This document shows, piece after piece, positions 51,252 through 60,566 of a stretch of DNA of 64,000 nt. Each line of letters begins with the position of its first letter. Position 1 is the first letter of the stretch. The position numbers and the translations under genes are program-made. Under the pieces are notes generated by a model that worked only from the letters and a program-made list of their open reading frames with translations, was not told the DNA's origin and did not search any database. This DNA is from Bradyrhizobium sp. 200 (GTDB lineage Bacteria > Pseudomonadota > Alphaproteobacteria > Rhizobiales > Xanthobacteraceae). Location: assembly GCF_023100945.1 (NCBI RefSeq), contig NZ_CP064689.1:6802001-6866000 (forward strand), written 5' to 3'.

Positions 51252-52110
51252 TCAGCCCTCAAGCCATAACCTCTGCATTCCTGCATCCATAATGCAAGCT
51301 ACGCCGGCGCCGGCCTGCTTGTCGGCGCTCCGAAACCCGTAGAGGGCAGCAGACGTCTCCCCGAGGATCTGCCGTCGGGCGTCCGCATCGGGGACGAGAT
51401 TCTCAAGCCACTCCAGGGTCTCCGCGTAGGATGGCGCATAGGCGTGGGCGGCTGTCACGTGCGGCCACTCCGACCCCTAGAGCAGCTGTTCCGGCCGAGC
51501 TCCTCCAGCATCCTACCCGCAGCTGTCCGGGTCCAGCCATCTGGGACGCGTCCCATCCCCGACAGCTTTACCCACGCCTCGGCGCTCTTTGCGAGCGCCA
51601 GGAGTCGCTTGAAGCGCGGATCCCAGGCAGGATCGCGGGCGGTGTCCGCGAGTCCGAAGCCGCGGAACATCAGGCGATGGCCGTCGGCCAGGAGCTGCTC
51701 CGCGAGGCGCTCCCGTCCATCGACGCCGCCTGATACCTCCAAGTGGAAGCCCAGCTGAAGGGCAGCCTCGAGGGACTTGGCCAGTGGATCAGGATCCTCG
51801 AGGGTGAGCGCCACACCGACGGCGCCTGATCGGCCCCAGGCCTCCAGGACCTCAGAGGCCAGCGGTTGCACGAGCGGCGGATGACTCTCACCGGCATTCC
51901 GGCCTGGTTCGCCTGGGCGAAGAGCTCCGTCGCATCGCAGTTCAGGAAGGCGGGCTGGACCAGGACCAGTCCGGTGATCGCGCAATCGCGCGCGGCGATC
52001 TCGGCCTCCGCCGGCGCCTGGAGCGCGAAGCGCGTAATGTCGAGGTGATGTGGCTGATTGGCCGGCCGGCTCCTGATCATAAGTCGATCACCGATTTTCG
52101 AAAGGACGGC
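51252..52110 (-). pseudogene. broken amidohydrolase-family (amidohydrolase_2) gene
   Basis: Minus-strand frames join as a metal-dependent TIM-barrel hydrolase: NQPHHLDITRFALQAPAEAE, AITGLVLVQPAFLNCDATEL, AWGRSGAVGVALTLEDPDPL, FHLEVSGGVDGRERLAEQLL, WVKLSGMGRVPDGW, then a TAG stop near 51478 just before GSEWPHVTAAHAYAPSYAET and ILGETSAALYGF. Family members hydrolyse lactones or decarboxylate ring acids. Frameshifts near 51480 and 51890 and the stop show loss of function. It lies downstream of the methyltransferase on the same strand and probably ended that gene cluster. Confidence 0.8.
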
Positions 52111-52248
52111 GCGGCGATCCGGAAGGTGTGTACGTTCGAGGCTGCGAACCACCGCGACCACAACTTCACGCGTGCCAAGATGGCGAACCCTGCCGCATCC
52201 TTCGTGATCAGGCTTAGACGATAGAGGAGCCGGATAGCGCGAGAACCG

Positions 52249-52932
52249 TCATACCCGCATCCACGGAGCGGATCTCGGAGCTCGGAGTGCGATCCAATCA
52301 GGATCCGACCACGACCGCTCCACCTCAAAGCTGAACAAAGGGATCAGATAGTCCCGGATGATGATCGTGACGTGAGGTTCGTGGGCCTCATCCTCGGTCA
52401 ACTCCTTGGTCTCCTCGCCATCCGCATATTGAGCGATCGCCTGGATCGGGTGTCTTTTTCCGAAGGCGAACCTCACATCATCGAAAAGGAATAGGGCGCC
52501 AGGCTTCAACAGCCGTACTGCTGCGATGGCAGCCGCCAGATCGACATAGATCGAATGGTTACCGTCGAGATAGATGATATCGAAAGTCTCCCGATGCCTT
52601 GCCAACCTGATCAGGTTGAACAGGTATGTTCCCACACGATTTCCGAGAAACCTGATGTCTCGATCGGCAATGCCTGCCGCGGCCAAGTCGGCCCGGCGTG
52701 CGGCGCAAACATGTTCGAAGTCCAAGCCCACATAGTGGATGCCGAGGTCGTCGATGGTCCTGAACCGCTCCTGCCTGAAAGTCGCTCCTACGCCGATCTC
52801 GAGGAAGTGGCATCCCGGATTCTGTCGAAGGATGTGGAGCAGGCGATTATGAACTGAATGTCGGTACGCTCGGTAGTTGCTCGGCAGAGGATGGCGACCG
52901 TCAAATAGGAGGTCGTGACTGTCAACGTTCAT
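52249..52932 (-). CDS. class I SAM-dependent methyltransferase of the radical-SAM cluster
   Basis: 227 residues from the ATG at 52932 (GGGAGA ribosome-binding site 8 nt upstream; a TTG precedes it). CHFLEIGVGATFRQERFRTI carries motif I near residue 42, HYVGLDFEHV holds the acidic ribose-binding residue, and FDIIYLDGNHSIYVDLAAAI near 118 is the DGxHxYxxV-type signature of the Methyltransf_24 group, which methylates sugars or small molecules in natural-product and nucleotide-sugar pathways. Intact, though an internally deleted copy exists at 36997-37385. It starts 18 bp after the stop of the Gfo/Idh frame, so it is the fourth gene of the minus-strand cluster. Confidence 0.88.
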   Translation of the reverse strand: MNVDSHDLLFDGRHPLPSNYRAYRHSVHNRLLHILRQNPGCHFLEIGVGATFRQERFRTIDDLGIHYVGLDFEHVCAARRADLAAAGIADRDIRFLGNRVGTYLFNLIRLARHRETFDIIYLDGNHSIYVDLAAAIAAVRLLKPGALFLFDDVRFAFGKRHPIQAIAQYADGEETKELTEDEAHEPHVTIIIRDYLIPLFSFEVERSWSDPDWIALRAPRSAPWMRV

Positions 52933-52950
52933 CAATCGTCTCCCAGTTAC

Positions 52951-54516
52951 TCAGGAAATGTATTCCCGCGTGGCGCACGCATCATCCAACACCTTACCTT
53001 CGGTGCGGCCGCGGCCAGCACGATGGCCAACATCACGCCGCTTCCAGTGAGAACAACCGGCACCGGGCCGCGAAGGTCGGCTGTCGACGCGACGCGGAGG
53101 TAGCCAACCTGGTCGGCGAGGCTGAACACCAGTGTTGCCGAGCATTGACAACATCCACGTCTCGTCAGAGGCACAGGTCTGAAGGATGTACTGTCGTCCG
53201 ATGACCTGACCATGTCGGGCATGGTGGCCGCGAGGAGAGCTGCGGCCGTTGGCACCAAAGTGATAGACGGTACGCAACGCGCGGCGGCTGCCGAATAGGC
53301 CGCGATGCGGCCAGCGCCAAGGTCCGCGTTTCGGACGAGTGTGTCCCGCGCGGGATAGAACCTCTCGCGCAAGGCTGCGCGGCCGAGGAAACCGGCGTTC
53401 CGCCACAGCGTGATGTGCGCCTGCCTGGTCAATTGCGGGTGACCTTCGGTGCCCCAAGTGCGGGCGCTTCAAGATCCTGGCCTCGATCGCGGCGAAGGGA
53501 CCGATATTCAAGCGAATGGCCTCGGACGCGTACCGCCCGTTCGTGTTGTAGACGTTCCTTGGCAATTGCCGCCAGTTGCGCAGCGATACGCTGGTTGGCA
53601 GCAGGTCGAGCCGGAAGAGGCAGACGGTGTCAAAGCTCCCACAACGGCGTGCGGCTCCGGCCGAGACGAGGTCCGTCTCACCCCAGAACGGTGGAGGCGG
53701 AACGCGTCCGGGGAGTGGTGCGGGGCCGCGAAGCCTGCGCACCGGATCCGGGCCGATCTGCCTGAGCTGGTCGGCGGCGGTCGCCCGATGGACATCCAGT
53801 TCGACCGCCAGGCTCCCGAAGGTGTCCTCATTGTGCGCCAGGAGGCTGGCGAGAATATCGACGTGGTGATAGCCGGAATGGCACAGCATTCCGTAGCCGT
53901 ACCGGTAGGGATGGTCTTCCCGGGAGAGGATCTCCTCCTCTGTATTCCATACCCCCTCGTGATGCTCGAACCCAATATAGGTGATCGGGGTGCCGAGGTG
54001 ACGGGAGGTGCGGCGCGCATAGCGTCCAATCAGTTCGTAGATGGCCTTGTAGCGGCGCGGCGCCATGACGACGCAGCGGCCGCCAGTCCGATTGCAGATC
54101 TCCTTGAGCTCCAGATGGTTCGCCGCAGGGCGTCCATTCGCACCCATGGGAAGAACAGCGGGCTTGTCGACCAGACAGTCAAGGCCAAGTCCGAGGGCCG
54201 CGCGAAGGTAACCGAGATGGGCCTTGGGTTCGGTCGAGACGATGACTTTGGTGCCTGGCCCGGCCAGGGCTTTCAGGACGTCCTCGCCATGGCCGGAATA
54301 CCAGATCGCCTGTCGCCGGAGATCGGGGACCCATGAGACGCTCGCCAGCTTGCATGCGCGGGTCCGGAAGAAAGCATCCACATCGTCTCGCGCGCTCTCG
54401 AGCTCGACGACGTGGAAGCCCGATGCTCGGCCGCTGGCGACGGCGTTCTTGATCAGAGGAATGTACTTCGGCCGGGCATGGGGACCGAGCCCGACCAGGA
54501 TAAGATCTTCTCTCAT
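52951..54516 (-). CDS. Gfo/Idh/MocA-family oxidoreductase, C-terminus probably frameshifted
   Basis: The first 240 residues are typical: LILVGLGPHARPKYIPLI (NAD-binding strand and loop), WYSGHGEDVLKALAGPGTKV, STEPKAHLGYLRAALGLGLD, LVDKPAVLP (the usual EKP motif reads DKP), VVMAPRRYKAIYELIG and PYRYGYGMLCHSGYHHVDIL with the catalytic-type histidine. The family uses NAD(P) to oxidise or reduce sugars and related polyols. From about residue 360 the frame becomes Arg/Pro/His-rich, and AHITLWRNAGFLGR appears in another frame at about 53390, so a frameshift near 53430 is likely and the 521-residue reading is longer than the family norm. The start at 54516 overlaps the stop of a 50-residue ORF by 4 bp. 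Confidence 0.8.
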   Translation of the reverse strand: MREDLILVGLGPHARPKYIPLIKNAVASGRASGFHVVELESARDDVDAFFRTRACKLASVSWVPDLRRQAIWYSGHGEDVLKALAGPGTKVIVSTEPKAHLGYLRAALGLGLDCLVDKPAVLPMGANGRPAANHLELKEICNRTGGRCVVMAPRRYKAIYELIGRYARRTSRHLGTPITYIGFEHHEGVWNTEEEILSREDHPYRYGYGMLCHSGYHHVDILASLLAHNEDTFGSLAVELDVHRATAADQLRQIGPDPVRRLRGPAPLPGRVPPPPFWGETDLVSAGAARRCGSFDTVCLFRLDLLPTSVSLRNWRQLPRNVYNTNGRYASEAIRLNIGPFAAIEARILKRPHLGHRRSPAIDQAGAHHAVAERRFPRPRSLAREVLSRAGHTRPKRGPWRWPHRGLFGSRRALRTVYHFGANGRSSPRGHHARHGQVIGRQYILQTCASDETWMLSMLGNTGVQPRRPGWLPPRRVDSRPSRPGAGCSHWKRRDVGHRAGRGRTEGKVLDDACATREYIS

Positions 54517-54665
54517 GCCTTCTGCCTCGTCGCCAGCCCGAGAAGATCCGCTATATCTACGTCGATCTCGATGCCCCTCGATATCGCCGTTTCCAGTGCC
54601 TTTCGACTGAAGTCACCAGGGATGTGGAGGCACCGCCGATCTAAAGACGGCTTCGGTTCATGCAT
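54513..54665 (-). CDS. 50-residue ORF between radical-SAM and Gfo/Idh genes
   Basis: Starts at the ATG at 54665, 7 nt after the radical-SAM stop, and its TGA overlaps the next ATG (ATGA), the spacing of a genuine operon gene. The protein begins MHEPKPSLDRRCLHIPGDFS and ends IEIDVDIADLLGLATRQKA, mainly charged with an acidic/hydrophobic tail and one cysteine. I do not recognise it. The ribosome-binding site (CCCGGAG directly before the ATG) is very close. It could be a small partner or substrate peptide of the radical-SAM protein, or simply the coupling tail of a larger domain. Confidence 0.5.
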   Translation of the reverse strand: MHEPKPSLDRRCLHIPGDFSRKALETAISRGIEIDVDIADLLGLATRQKA

Positions 54666-54672
54666 CTCCGGG

Positions 54673-55695
54673 TCATGCGCAGGCAAGCGCACGGTTCTCG
54701 ACATTCTTCAGGAGGGCGACCTGCGTCGGGCATTGGGCGCAGCCGCTGTTCGCCTGGGATTTCTTGAGAGCCGGCGAGGTTCGCCAAGCAGTCTCGAGGT
54801 CAAATCCCCGCGATCGGATGTTGCCGACGAGGAACTCCTGGCTCTCGGGATCCCCGACCACATAGACGCACGGATAGAGGTCGCCGTTTGTAGAGAGGTA
54901 GCCCGCGGCGACACCACAGTTACATTCGATGTATTTAATGTTCGGCCGCGGCGCCGCCGTGTCAACGAAAATTGGCGGCGGCACTTCGAGGCGTGTCGCG
55001 GTCTGCGCCGCCATTGCGATCAGGGCTTCCTGCAGCTCTCTAATCTCCTCAGCTGAGCCCAAAAGCGCATCCGCGTTGTCGATGGCGACACCTGCGGCGA
55101 ACATCGGCCTGATCTTGGAGGAATCGACGCCGATCGACGATAATAGCCGATAGGCGTCCAGCGCCTCACCGAGGTTGTGCCGATTGGCGGTCATCCTCGC
55201 CTGCACCAAGGCACCGCGACTGACTGTCTCGTGCATCTGACGGAGTGCAGACTCGTAAACGCCCGGCTTGCGGCGGAAGCCGTCCACGTTGTCCTTGTTT
55301 GCACCGTCGAAGCTGAACTGGAAAACCAGCTTCTCGCGATCGTCGAAGATCGAGACGACATCAGAAATTGGAATCTGGCCGAGCCCCCTGTGTTTAACTG
55401 GACCTGAAGGCCTCGCTTGCGCAAGAGCCATCAAGGCTGCGGAGCGCGGAAACACGATTTTGAGAAGCGGCTCACTACCAGTTAGCGTGAGCTTTCTCAG
55501 GGAATATCTGTCGACGAGAAGATCGACAAAATTTGTTACCTCTTCGACAGATAATTGTGAAGGCTCCAAAAGTCTCTTGTATTGATCTCGATACTCCTCG
55601 GGAATATAGCAGTGGTCGCAATGGAGATTGCAGTAATAAGATATACTGATTCTCATGTGGTCGAAGACAATGGGAAGCGGGTTGTCGAGTGGCAT
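54673..55695 (-). CDS. radical-SAM protein with SPASM-like C-terminus
   Basis: 340 residues from the ATG at 55695 (AGGAGG 5 nt upstream; the frame extends to 55800). The iron-sulfur motif CNLHCDHC (Cys 22, 26, 29) binds the cluster that splits SAM. TLTGSEPLLK replaces the usual GGEP, and KLVFQFSFDGANKDNVDGFR is the strand-4/5 region. The C-terminal CNCGVAAGYLSTNGDLYPCV and SGCAQCP supply the cysteines of a SPASM-type auxiliary cluster. Such proteins modify peptides, sulfatases or sugars. Between about 55380 and 55430 the expected GLQVQLNTGGSARFQ lies in a neighbouring frame, so two compensating indels may have scrambled some 15 residues. It heads a minus-strand cluster with a small ORF, a Gfo/Idh oxidoreductase and a methyltransferase. 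Confidence 0.85.
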   Translation of the reverse strand: MPLDNPLPIVFDHMRISISYYCNLHCDHCYIPEEYRDQYKRLLEPSQLSVEEVTNFVDLLVDRYSLRKLTLTGSEPLLKIVFPRSAALMALAQARPSGPVKHRGLGQIPISDVVSIFDDREKLVFQFSFDGANKDNVDGFRRKPGVYESALRQMHETVSRGALVQARMTANRHNLGEALDAYRLLSSIGVDSSKIRPMFAAGVAIDNADALLGSAEEIRELQEALIAMAAQTATRLEVPPPIFVDTAAPRPNIKYIECNCGVAAGYLSTNGDLYPCVYVVGDPESQEFLVGNIRSRGFDLETAWRTSPALKKSQANSGCAQCPTQVALLKNVENRALACA

Positions 55696-55699
55696 ACCG

Positions 55700-56077
55700 T
55701 CCTCCTGGGTTTTTTCCCCGCCGAGGGGCGAAGCAGGATTTGGGCCACTGCGATGCCGCGGAACGCTAACGGTTTTTCGGGGCGCAATGTCGTGCTCCAA
55801 ACAGCTTGGCGGGTTCTAGACATCAGGCGCGTTTACCTTCAGACAGACGCGCGCCCACACCCCGCGCACGCCAAGCTGATTTACGAGTCCCCGACAAGCC
55901 GCCTTGAGCCCACATGGCCGTCATCTCCTCTGCATCGGTGGCGATGAGCATTTCACTTCCCGGTACCGTAGAAGACCCGCATCATTCATCTGCACCGACG
56001 ACAACCCATCACACTGGTGAGCAGAGCGCGGACGGCGACTGCGATTTGCCCGGCACAGTTCTTCTTCATGTGTGCGT
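55700..56077. other. upstream region of the radical-SAM gene
   Basis: No gene recognised. Likely contains the cluster's promoter on the minus strand. A relic near 55945-56030 resembles 35990-36070. IS66 copy 2 begins at 56086, about 390 bp upstream of the radical-SAM start. Confidence 0.4.
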
Positions 56078-56116
56078 TATCGAGCGTACCCATCCGGCGT
56101 AGGCCGCAGACGTGCT

Positions 56117-56362
56117 CTAATCCTGGCGTCCGAGCAGATGAGGGTTCTCTTTGTGGATCCTGATGAGCTCCATCAAGGTCTCGATCCCAAAGTCGGTGAA
56201 CGCCATGACGCCGTCTTCTCCGACACCGTAGACCCAGAGGCGGCCATCCTCGGCGTCCATTTCGCTGACGACGTCCGACAGCCAGTCCTCGTCCTCGCCG
56301 AGGTCCTGAGCGACGCGATTGATCGTGGTGACGCGATAGACCTTGTTGACGTGCATGGTCAT
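56117..56362 (-). CDS. small protein coupled to IS66 tnpC (copy 2)
   Basis: Identical to the 81-residue protein at 28032-28277, with the same ATGA overlap with tnpC. Function unknown. Confidence 0.78.
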   Translation of the reverse strand: MTMHVNKVYRVTTINRVAQDLGEDEDWLSDVVSEMDAEDGRLWVYGVGEDGVMAFTDFGIETLMELIRIHKENPHLLGRQD

Positions 56363-58011
56363 GCCGCTCGGGCTGAGATTGCTGACGTTGACGGGGTCCA
56401 ATTCCAGGGCAGCAGTTCGTCCAGCCGATGAGCCGGATGGGCGGCGATACGGGCGAGGACATCAGCCAACCAGGCCTGGGGATCGACACTGTTCATCTTG
56501 GCCGTGACGATCAGGCTGTACATGGCCGCGGCGCGTCGTCCGCCGCGATCGGATCCGCAGAAGAGCCAGGACTTTCGCCCAAGAGCGATGCCTCTCAGCC
56601 CCCGTTCGGCGGCGTTGTTGGAGAGGCACACGCGCCCATCCTCCAGGAACAGCGTAAAGGCCGCCCATCGCTTCAGGATGTAGTTGAACGCCTTGGCCAG
56701 GTCGTGCCCACGGGAGAGCTTGGCGAGTTGCTCTCGCATATAGACCTGAAGATCCTCCGCCAGGGGGCGGCTCAGAGCCTGCCGAACCTCCAGGCGCCCC
56801 TCGGCACTCTTGCCGTTGATGGACCGCTCGATCTCAAACAGCGCATCGATCCGACGCACCACCTCGATCGCGATCGGAGAGAGCGCAATTTCCTTTTTGC
56901 CGGCGGCCTTGCGCCGCGCATTCTCTTCAATATCGGCCATGGCAAAGAACGGGCGCCGCGCATGCGACCAACACGCCGCTTCCCGGATCAGTCCAGGATT
57001 GCGCCCAGCCAGATAGAGCTGATTATACCCGTCATAGGCGTCGGCCTGGAGGATGCCGGCATAGCGGGCCAGATGCGCCTGGGGATGCTCGCCCTTGCGG
57101 TCGCGTGAGTAGTAGAACATCGCCGCTGGCGGTCCGGCACCACCAAATGGCCGGTCGTCCCGGACGTAGATCCAACACCGTCCCGTGTCGGTCTTCCCCT
57201 TGGCCAGCACCGGCACGGTCGTATCATCGGCATGAAGACGCTCGGCCGCCATGACATGCGCTTCGACCAAGCGAAGCAGAGGATCAAGCGACGTACAGAC
57301 CGATCCCACGGCGTCGGCCATGGTCGACAACGCGATCGGCACACCTTCGAGAGCGTAGCGCTCGGCCTGGCGGTTCAGGGGCTGATGCTGACCGAACTTC
57401 TCGAACATGATCATCGCCAGCAGGCTTGGGCCGGCCCATCCTCTTGCGACGGCATGGAACGGCGCTGGCGCCTGGCTAATCTTCTCGCAGTCGCGGCAGC
57501 TGAACTTCTCCCGCACCGTCTCGATTACTTTCCACTGACGCGGCACCGATTCCAGCGTCCGGGTCACGTCTTCACCGAGTTTGCGCAGGCGATTGCTACC
57601 GCAGCACGCGCAAGCCGTCGGCGGATCAATCACCACCCGCTCGCGTGGAAGATGCTCGGGGAATGTCTGGCGCTCGGCGCGTTTGCGCGTAAATCCGCGC
57701 ACAGTCGTCGTCCTGGCCGCAGCCCGTTCGGCCGCCAGTTCGTCTTCCGTGGCGTCGGCTTCCAGCTCTTCGAACGTCAGCGCCAACTGGTCGATCAGCC
57801 GCGATGATCGCTCCGACCGCTGTCCGTAGATCCGCCGCTCGAGCTTGGCGATCCGTAGCTTCTGCTGGGCGATCAGCGCGCTGTCTTCCGAGGCTTTCGC
57901 GCGGGCGACCGCGAGCTCCGCTGCAACCTCTAACGCCTTCGCGCGCTCGATCGCCAGCGCCTCTTTCAAGGCAGCAATGTCATCCGGAATCGCTCCGCCA
58001 TCAGCATCCAT
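56359..58011 (-). CDS. tnpC: IS66 transposase TnpC (copy 2)
   Basis: Identical in protein sequence to the copy at 26383-28035: coiled-coil N-terminus, zinc-binding CACCGSN/CRDCEK segment, DDE core ending in [20 protein letters not shown]. Start chosen at the ATG at 58011; the open frame reaches 58071. Confidence 0.94.
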   Translation of the reverse strand: MDADGGAIPDDIAALKEALAIERAKALEVAAELAVARAKASEDSALIAQQKLRIAKLERRIYGQRSERSSRLIDQLALTFEELEADATEDELAAERAAARTTTVRGFTRKRAERQTFPEHLPRERVVIDPPTACACCGSNRLRKLGEDVTRTLESVPRQWKVIETVREKFSCRDCEKISQAPAPFHAVARGWAGPSLLAMIMFEKFGQHQPLNRQAERYALEGVPIALSTMADAVGSVCTSLDPLLRLVEAHVMAAERLHADDTTVPVLAKGKTDTGRCWIYVRDDRPFGGAGPPAAMFYYSRDRKGEHPQAHLARYAGILQADAYDGYNQLYLAGRNPGLIREAACWSHARRPFFAMADIEENARRKAAGKKEIALSPIAIEVVRRIDALFEIERSINGKSAEGRLEVRQALSRPLAEDLQVYMREQLAKLSRGHDLAKAFNYILKRWAAFTLFLEDGRVCLSNNAAERGLRGIALGRKSWLFCGSDRGGRRAAAMYSLIVTAKMNSVDPQAWLADVLARIAAHPAHRLDELLPWNWTPSTSAISARAA

Positions 58012-58080
58012 GCGAAGCAGTGAATCACAGATTGGATGCGTTGTGACTCCCCAAAATGCCAACAGCCGCAACTTCTTCGT

Positions 58081-58428
58081 TCAGCCCGCGCTCGCAGGCC
58101 GCCAGCTCTGTTGAGGATTCCTCCAGTCAATGCCTTCGAGCATATAAGCCATCTGTGCCGCTGAGATCGACACCGCGCCGGCCACCGCCGAGGGCCAGAT
58201 GAACTTTCCACGGTCCAGGCGTTTGGCGTAGAGCGACATGCCCAACCCATCATGCCAAAGAATCTTGACCAGATCGCCGCGCCGGCCCCGGAAGATATAA
58301 AGATCACCGGCATGAGGATCGCGCTTCAAGCTCTCCTGAACCGTAAGAGCCAGGCTCTGCATGCCGCGGCGCATGTCCGTGTGACCGGTGGCGATCCAGA
58401 CCCTGACGCCGCTCGGGATCGGAATCAT
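58081..58428 (-). CDS. tnpB: IS66 accessory protein TnpB (copy 2)
   Basis: Identical to the TnpB at 25966-26313 (MRRGM, GDLYIFRGRRGDLVKILWHD). Overlaps tnpA by 4 bp. Confidence 0.95.
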   Translation of the reverse strand: MIPIPSGVRVWIATGHTDMRRGMQSLALTVQESLKRDPHAGDLYIFRGRRGDLVKILWHDGLGMSLYAKRLDRGKFIWPSAVAGAVSISAAQMAYMLEGIDWRNPQQSWRPASAG

Positions 58429-58877
58429 CGCCGCCTCAGAAGCTCAAGCACCCGCTGCAGCGCTTCGGCGTCAACCTCCCGGTCAACTCGCACGCGACAG
58501 CCGCCGCCAAGCTCGATCTCGATCATTCCCGCCCTTGGACGCTGCGCAGGAGGCGAAGACGGCTGCGGCCCGAACGCGGGTGCCGGAGCCGGCGTGGAAG
58601 CGATCTCGACAGGAACAAGAGCCGGCACGGCCTCGCCGCCTAGGCGGCCCTGGCGCGCTTGCCGACGCCAGGTGAACAGCAGGCTCTGCGCCATTCCATG
58701 TCGGCGCGCGACGCCGCACACCGTCTCGCCAGCCCGCAACGTCTCTTCAATCAGACGAACCTTCTCGTCGTAACTCCATCGGCGCCGACGTTCAGCGCCC
58801 AAGACCTTCACCTGCATTCCACATGACCTTAAGGCTAGACTTAGGGTCAAATCCTCAGACGAACCGCCAAACCGCAC
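58425..58877 (-). CDS. tnpA: IS66 accessory protein TnpA (copy 2)
   Basis: Identical to the TnpA at 25517-25969; helix-turn-helix protein, first gene of the element. Confidence 0.92.
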   Translation of the reverse strand: MRFGGSSEDLTLSLALRSCGMQVKVLGAERRRRWSYDEKVRLIEETLRAGETVCGVARRHGMAQSLLFTWRRQARQGRLGGEAVPALVPVEIASTPAPAPAFGPQPSSPPAQRPRAGMIEIELGGGCRVRVDREVDAEALQRVLELLRRR

Positions 58878-58919
58878 AAGGCGGCCTCCGCCGGAGCGAT
58901 ACTATCGAGCAGCAGCTTG

Positions 58920-59300
58920 TGATTGTCCTGGCACTCGTGCCAGCTGATGTCGCCTGTATGCGTGTCGCGTGCATTCCATTATTTTCGGCTTCTTCGAAAC
59001 CGCTGACCTCAGTGCTTGGCAAATGCGCTTAGCCTGTCGTTGCAGACGATCGTGCGCGTGGTGGCGTCATGCTCTACGACCAAGGCACGGGCATTGTCGA
59101 ACAACACTTCTTCGGGCAGGCCGCCGAACTCATGAACGTGCCTTACCCGTCGAACCAGCTCTCTCGCCGTTCGTTGCGGAAGGCTCCGACATGGTGCCGG
59201 CGCGAGTAGCCCAGCGCGCCGACGAACAGGTAGGCACGAACCTTGTTGCCGCCGATCTCAACCAGCCATTGGACAAAATCGATCTGTGGCAGCCGGGCTG
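58920..59300 (-). pseudogene. IS21 istA remnant
   Basis: Minus strand reads IDFVQWLVEIGGNKVRAYLF, VGALGYSRRHHVGAFRNERR and, after frame changes, EFGGLPEEVLFDNARALVVE: the DDE-domain part of an IstA from yet another IS21 group (DFVQW first Asp, LFDN second Asp). It truncates the rfbG gene on one side and was itself hit by IS66 at the other. Confidence 0.78.
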
Positions 59301-59838
59301 AAAAAAGTCACGGAAGGCCGAGGACATAAGTTCGGCACAGGCGTCGCTATTGCTATAGGGATCACGTCCGCCAAGCCGATCGTTTTCACGATAGTCCCAA
59401 ACCCACTCACGGTTCTCGTAGCACTTGTCGGAGGTGATGTTGAGCACGGCGCGGACCGAATTCACCGCCGAGCGGCCTGCAACAAGTGCACCGTTCCCGT
59501 GACATTTGTACGATAGGTCTCATCTGGATGGGCATAGGAATAGCGCACCAATGGCTGTGCGGCCATGTGGATGACGACATCGGGCGCGGCGCCACGAAGC
59601 GCGCTGACCAAATGACGTAGTCGGTCACGTCGCCCAAAATCGACTCCATGCCATCCCCGACGCGGGCAATTTCAAAGAGGCGCGGCGTTGCGGGCGGCAG
59701 GGCCAGCGCGTAGCCGGTCACTCGGGCGCCGAGATGTTGCAGCCAAAGCGCGAACCACGACCCCTCGAAGCCCGTGTGCCCTGCGAGAAAGACGCGCTTG
59801 CCCGTCCAGAAGTCGCTCATTTCTCCCACACCTTCCAC
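59300..59838 (-). pseudogene. rfbG: truncated CDP-glucose 4,6-dehydratase
   Basis: Starts [20 protein letters not shown] with the NAD-binding GHTGFEGSW motif and continues FALWLQHLGARVTGYALALP and GMESILGDVTDY. It then shifts frame and gives AAQPLVRYS-type remains, SVNSVRAVLNITSDKCYENR and GGRDPYSNSDACAELMSSAF. RfbG converts CDP-glucose to CDP-4-keto-6-deoxyglucose. It is truncated at about residue 180 by the istA fragment and has one or more frameshifts. It followed rfbF directly. Confidence 0.85.
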
Positions 59839-60551
59839 GGAGCCTCGCCCTCAACCCAGAGCGCTTCGAGGAACGTCTTGTCGCGTAGAGTATCCATGGG
59901 CTGCCAGAAGCCGTGGTGCTGGTAGGCCGAAAGCTGTCGCTGCTCAGCCAAATCCAGTCCGGCGAGCGCTCGCGCTTCCAAACAGTGGAGTCATCCACCA
60001 GCAGGTCAATTACTTTCGGCGAGAGCACGAAGAAGCCACCATTGATCGTCCCCCTTTCACCCGGGGTTTTTCCTCGAAAGTAGCGACACGGTGATCAGCG
60101 CGAAGTTCGATGGCGCCGAAACGGCCAGGCGGATTAGTAGTGGCGAGCATACCCTGGCGACGGTGGAAGGCGATCAATGCGGTTGTGTCGATGTCTCCCA
60201 CAGCATCGCCATAGGTCAAACAAAAGGCGTGGTCATCGGTCAGGTAATTGGCAACCCGCTTGAGCCGACCACCGGTCATGGTCTTCTTGCCAGTATTGAC
60301 CAGCGTCACCTTCCAAGGTTCGGCATACCGAAGGTGAGAATCCGACACGTGGAGGAAGTAGTTGGCGATGTATTCCTTGATCAGATAGCTCTTGTAGCCG
60401 CAGACGAAATCGTTGATGCCCTGGTGCGAGTAGATTAGAGGATGTGGCACAGAATCGGCTTGCCGCCAATCTCGCTCATGGGCTTAGGCCGAAGGTGGGT
60501 TTCCCCGGAGATCGGATTAAGGCCACCCGCGAGGATCACAGCTTTCACCAT
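59820..60551 (-). pseudogene. rfbF: frameshifted glucose-1-phosphate cytidylyltransferase, copy B
   Basis: ATG at 60551: [33 protein letters not shown], then other frames with INDFVCGYKSYLIKEYIANY, FLHVSDSHLRYAEPWKVTLV, TMTGGRLKRVANYLTDDHAF, CLTYGDAVGDIDTTALIAFH and finally [20 protein letters not shown] and [20 protein letters not shown]. The nucleotidyltransferase signature (LAGG...KP) and the C-terminal WQPMDT block fit RfbF/DdhA. Frame breaks occur near 60430, 60090 and 59960. The gene starts 15 bp after membrane protein B, repeating the arrangement at 33.4-35.7 kb. Confidence 0.87.
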
Positions 60552-60566
60552 TGGCTCCATTTCTCG

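Larger units (their letters stand above)
56086..58902 (-). mobile_element. IS66-family element, copy 2, inverted
   Basis: 2817 bp, the same length and apparently the same sequence as 25492-28308 in opposite orientation, with its own 8-bp duplication TATCGAGC at 56078-56085 and 58903-58910. Confidence 0.96.
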
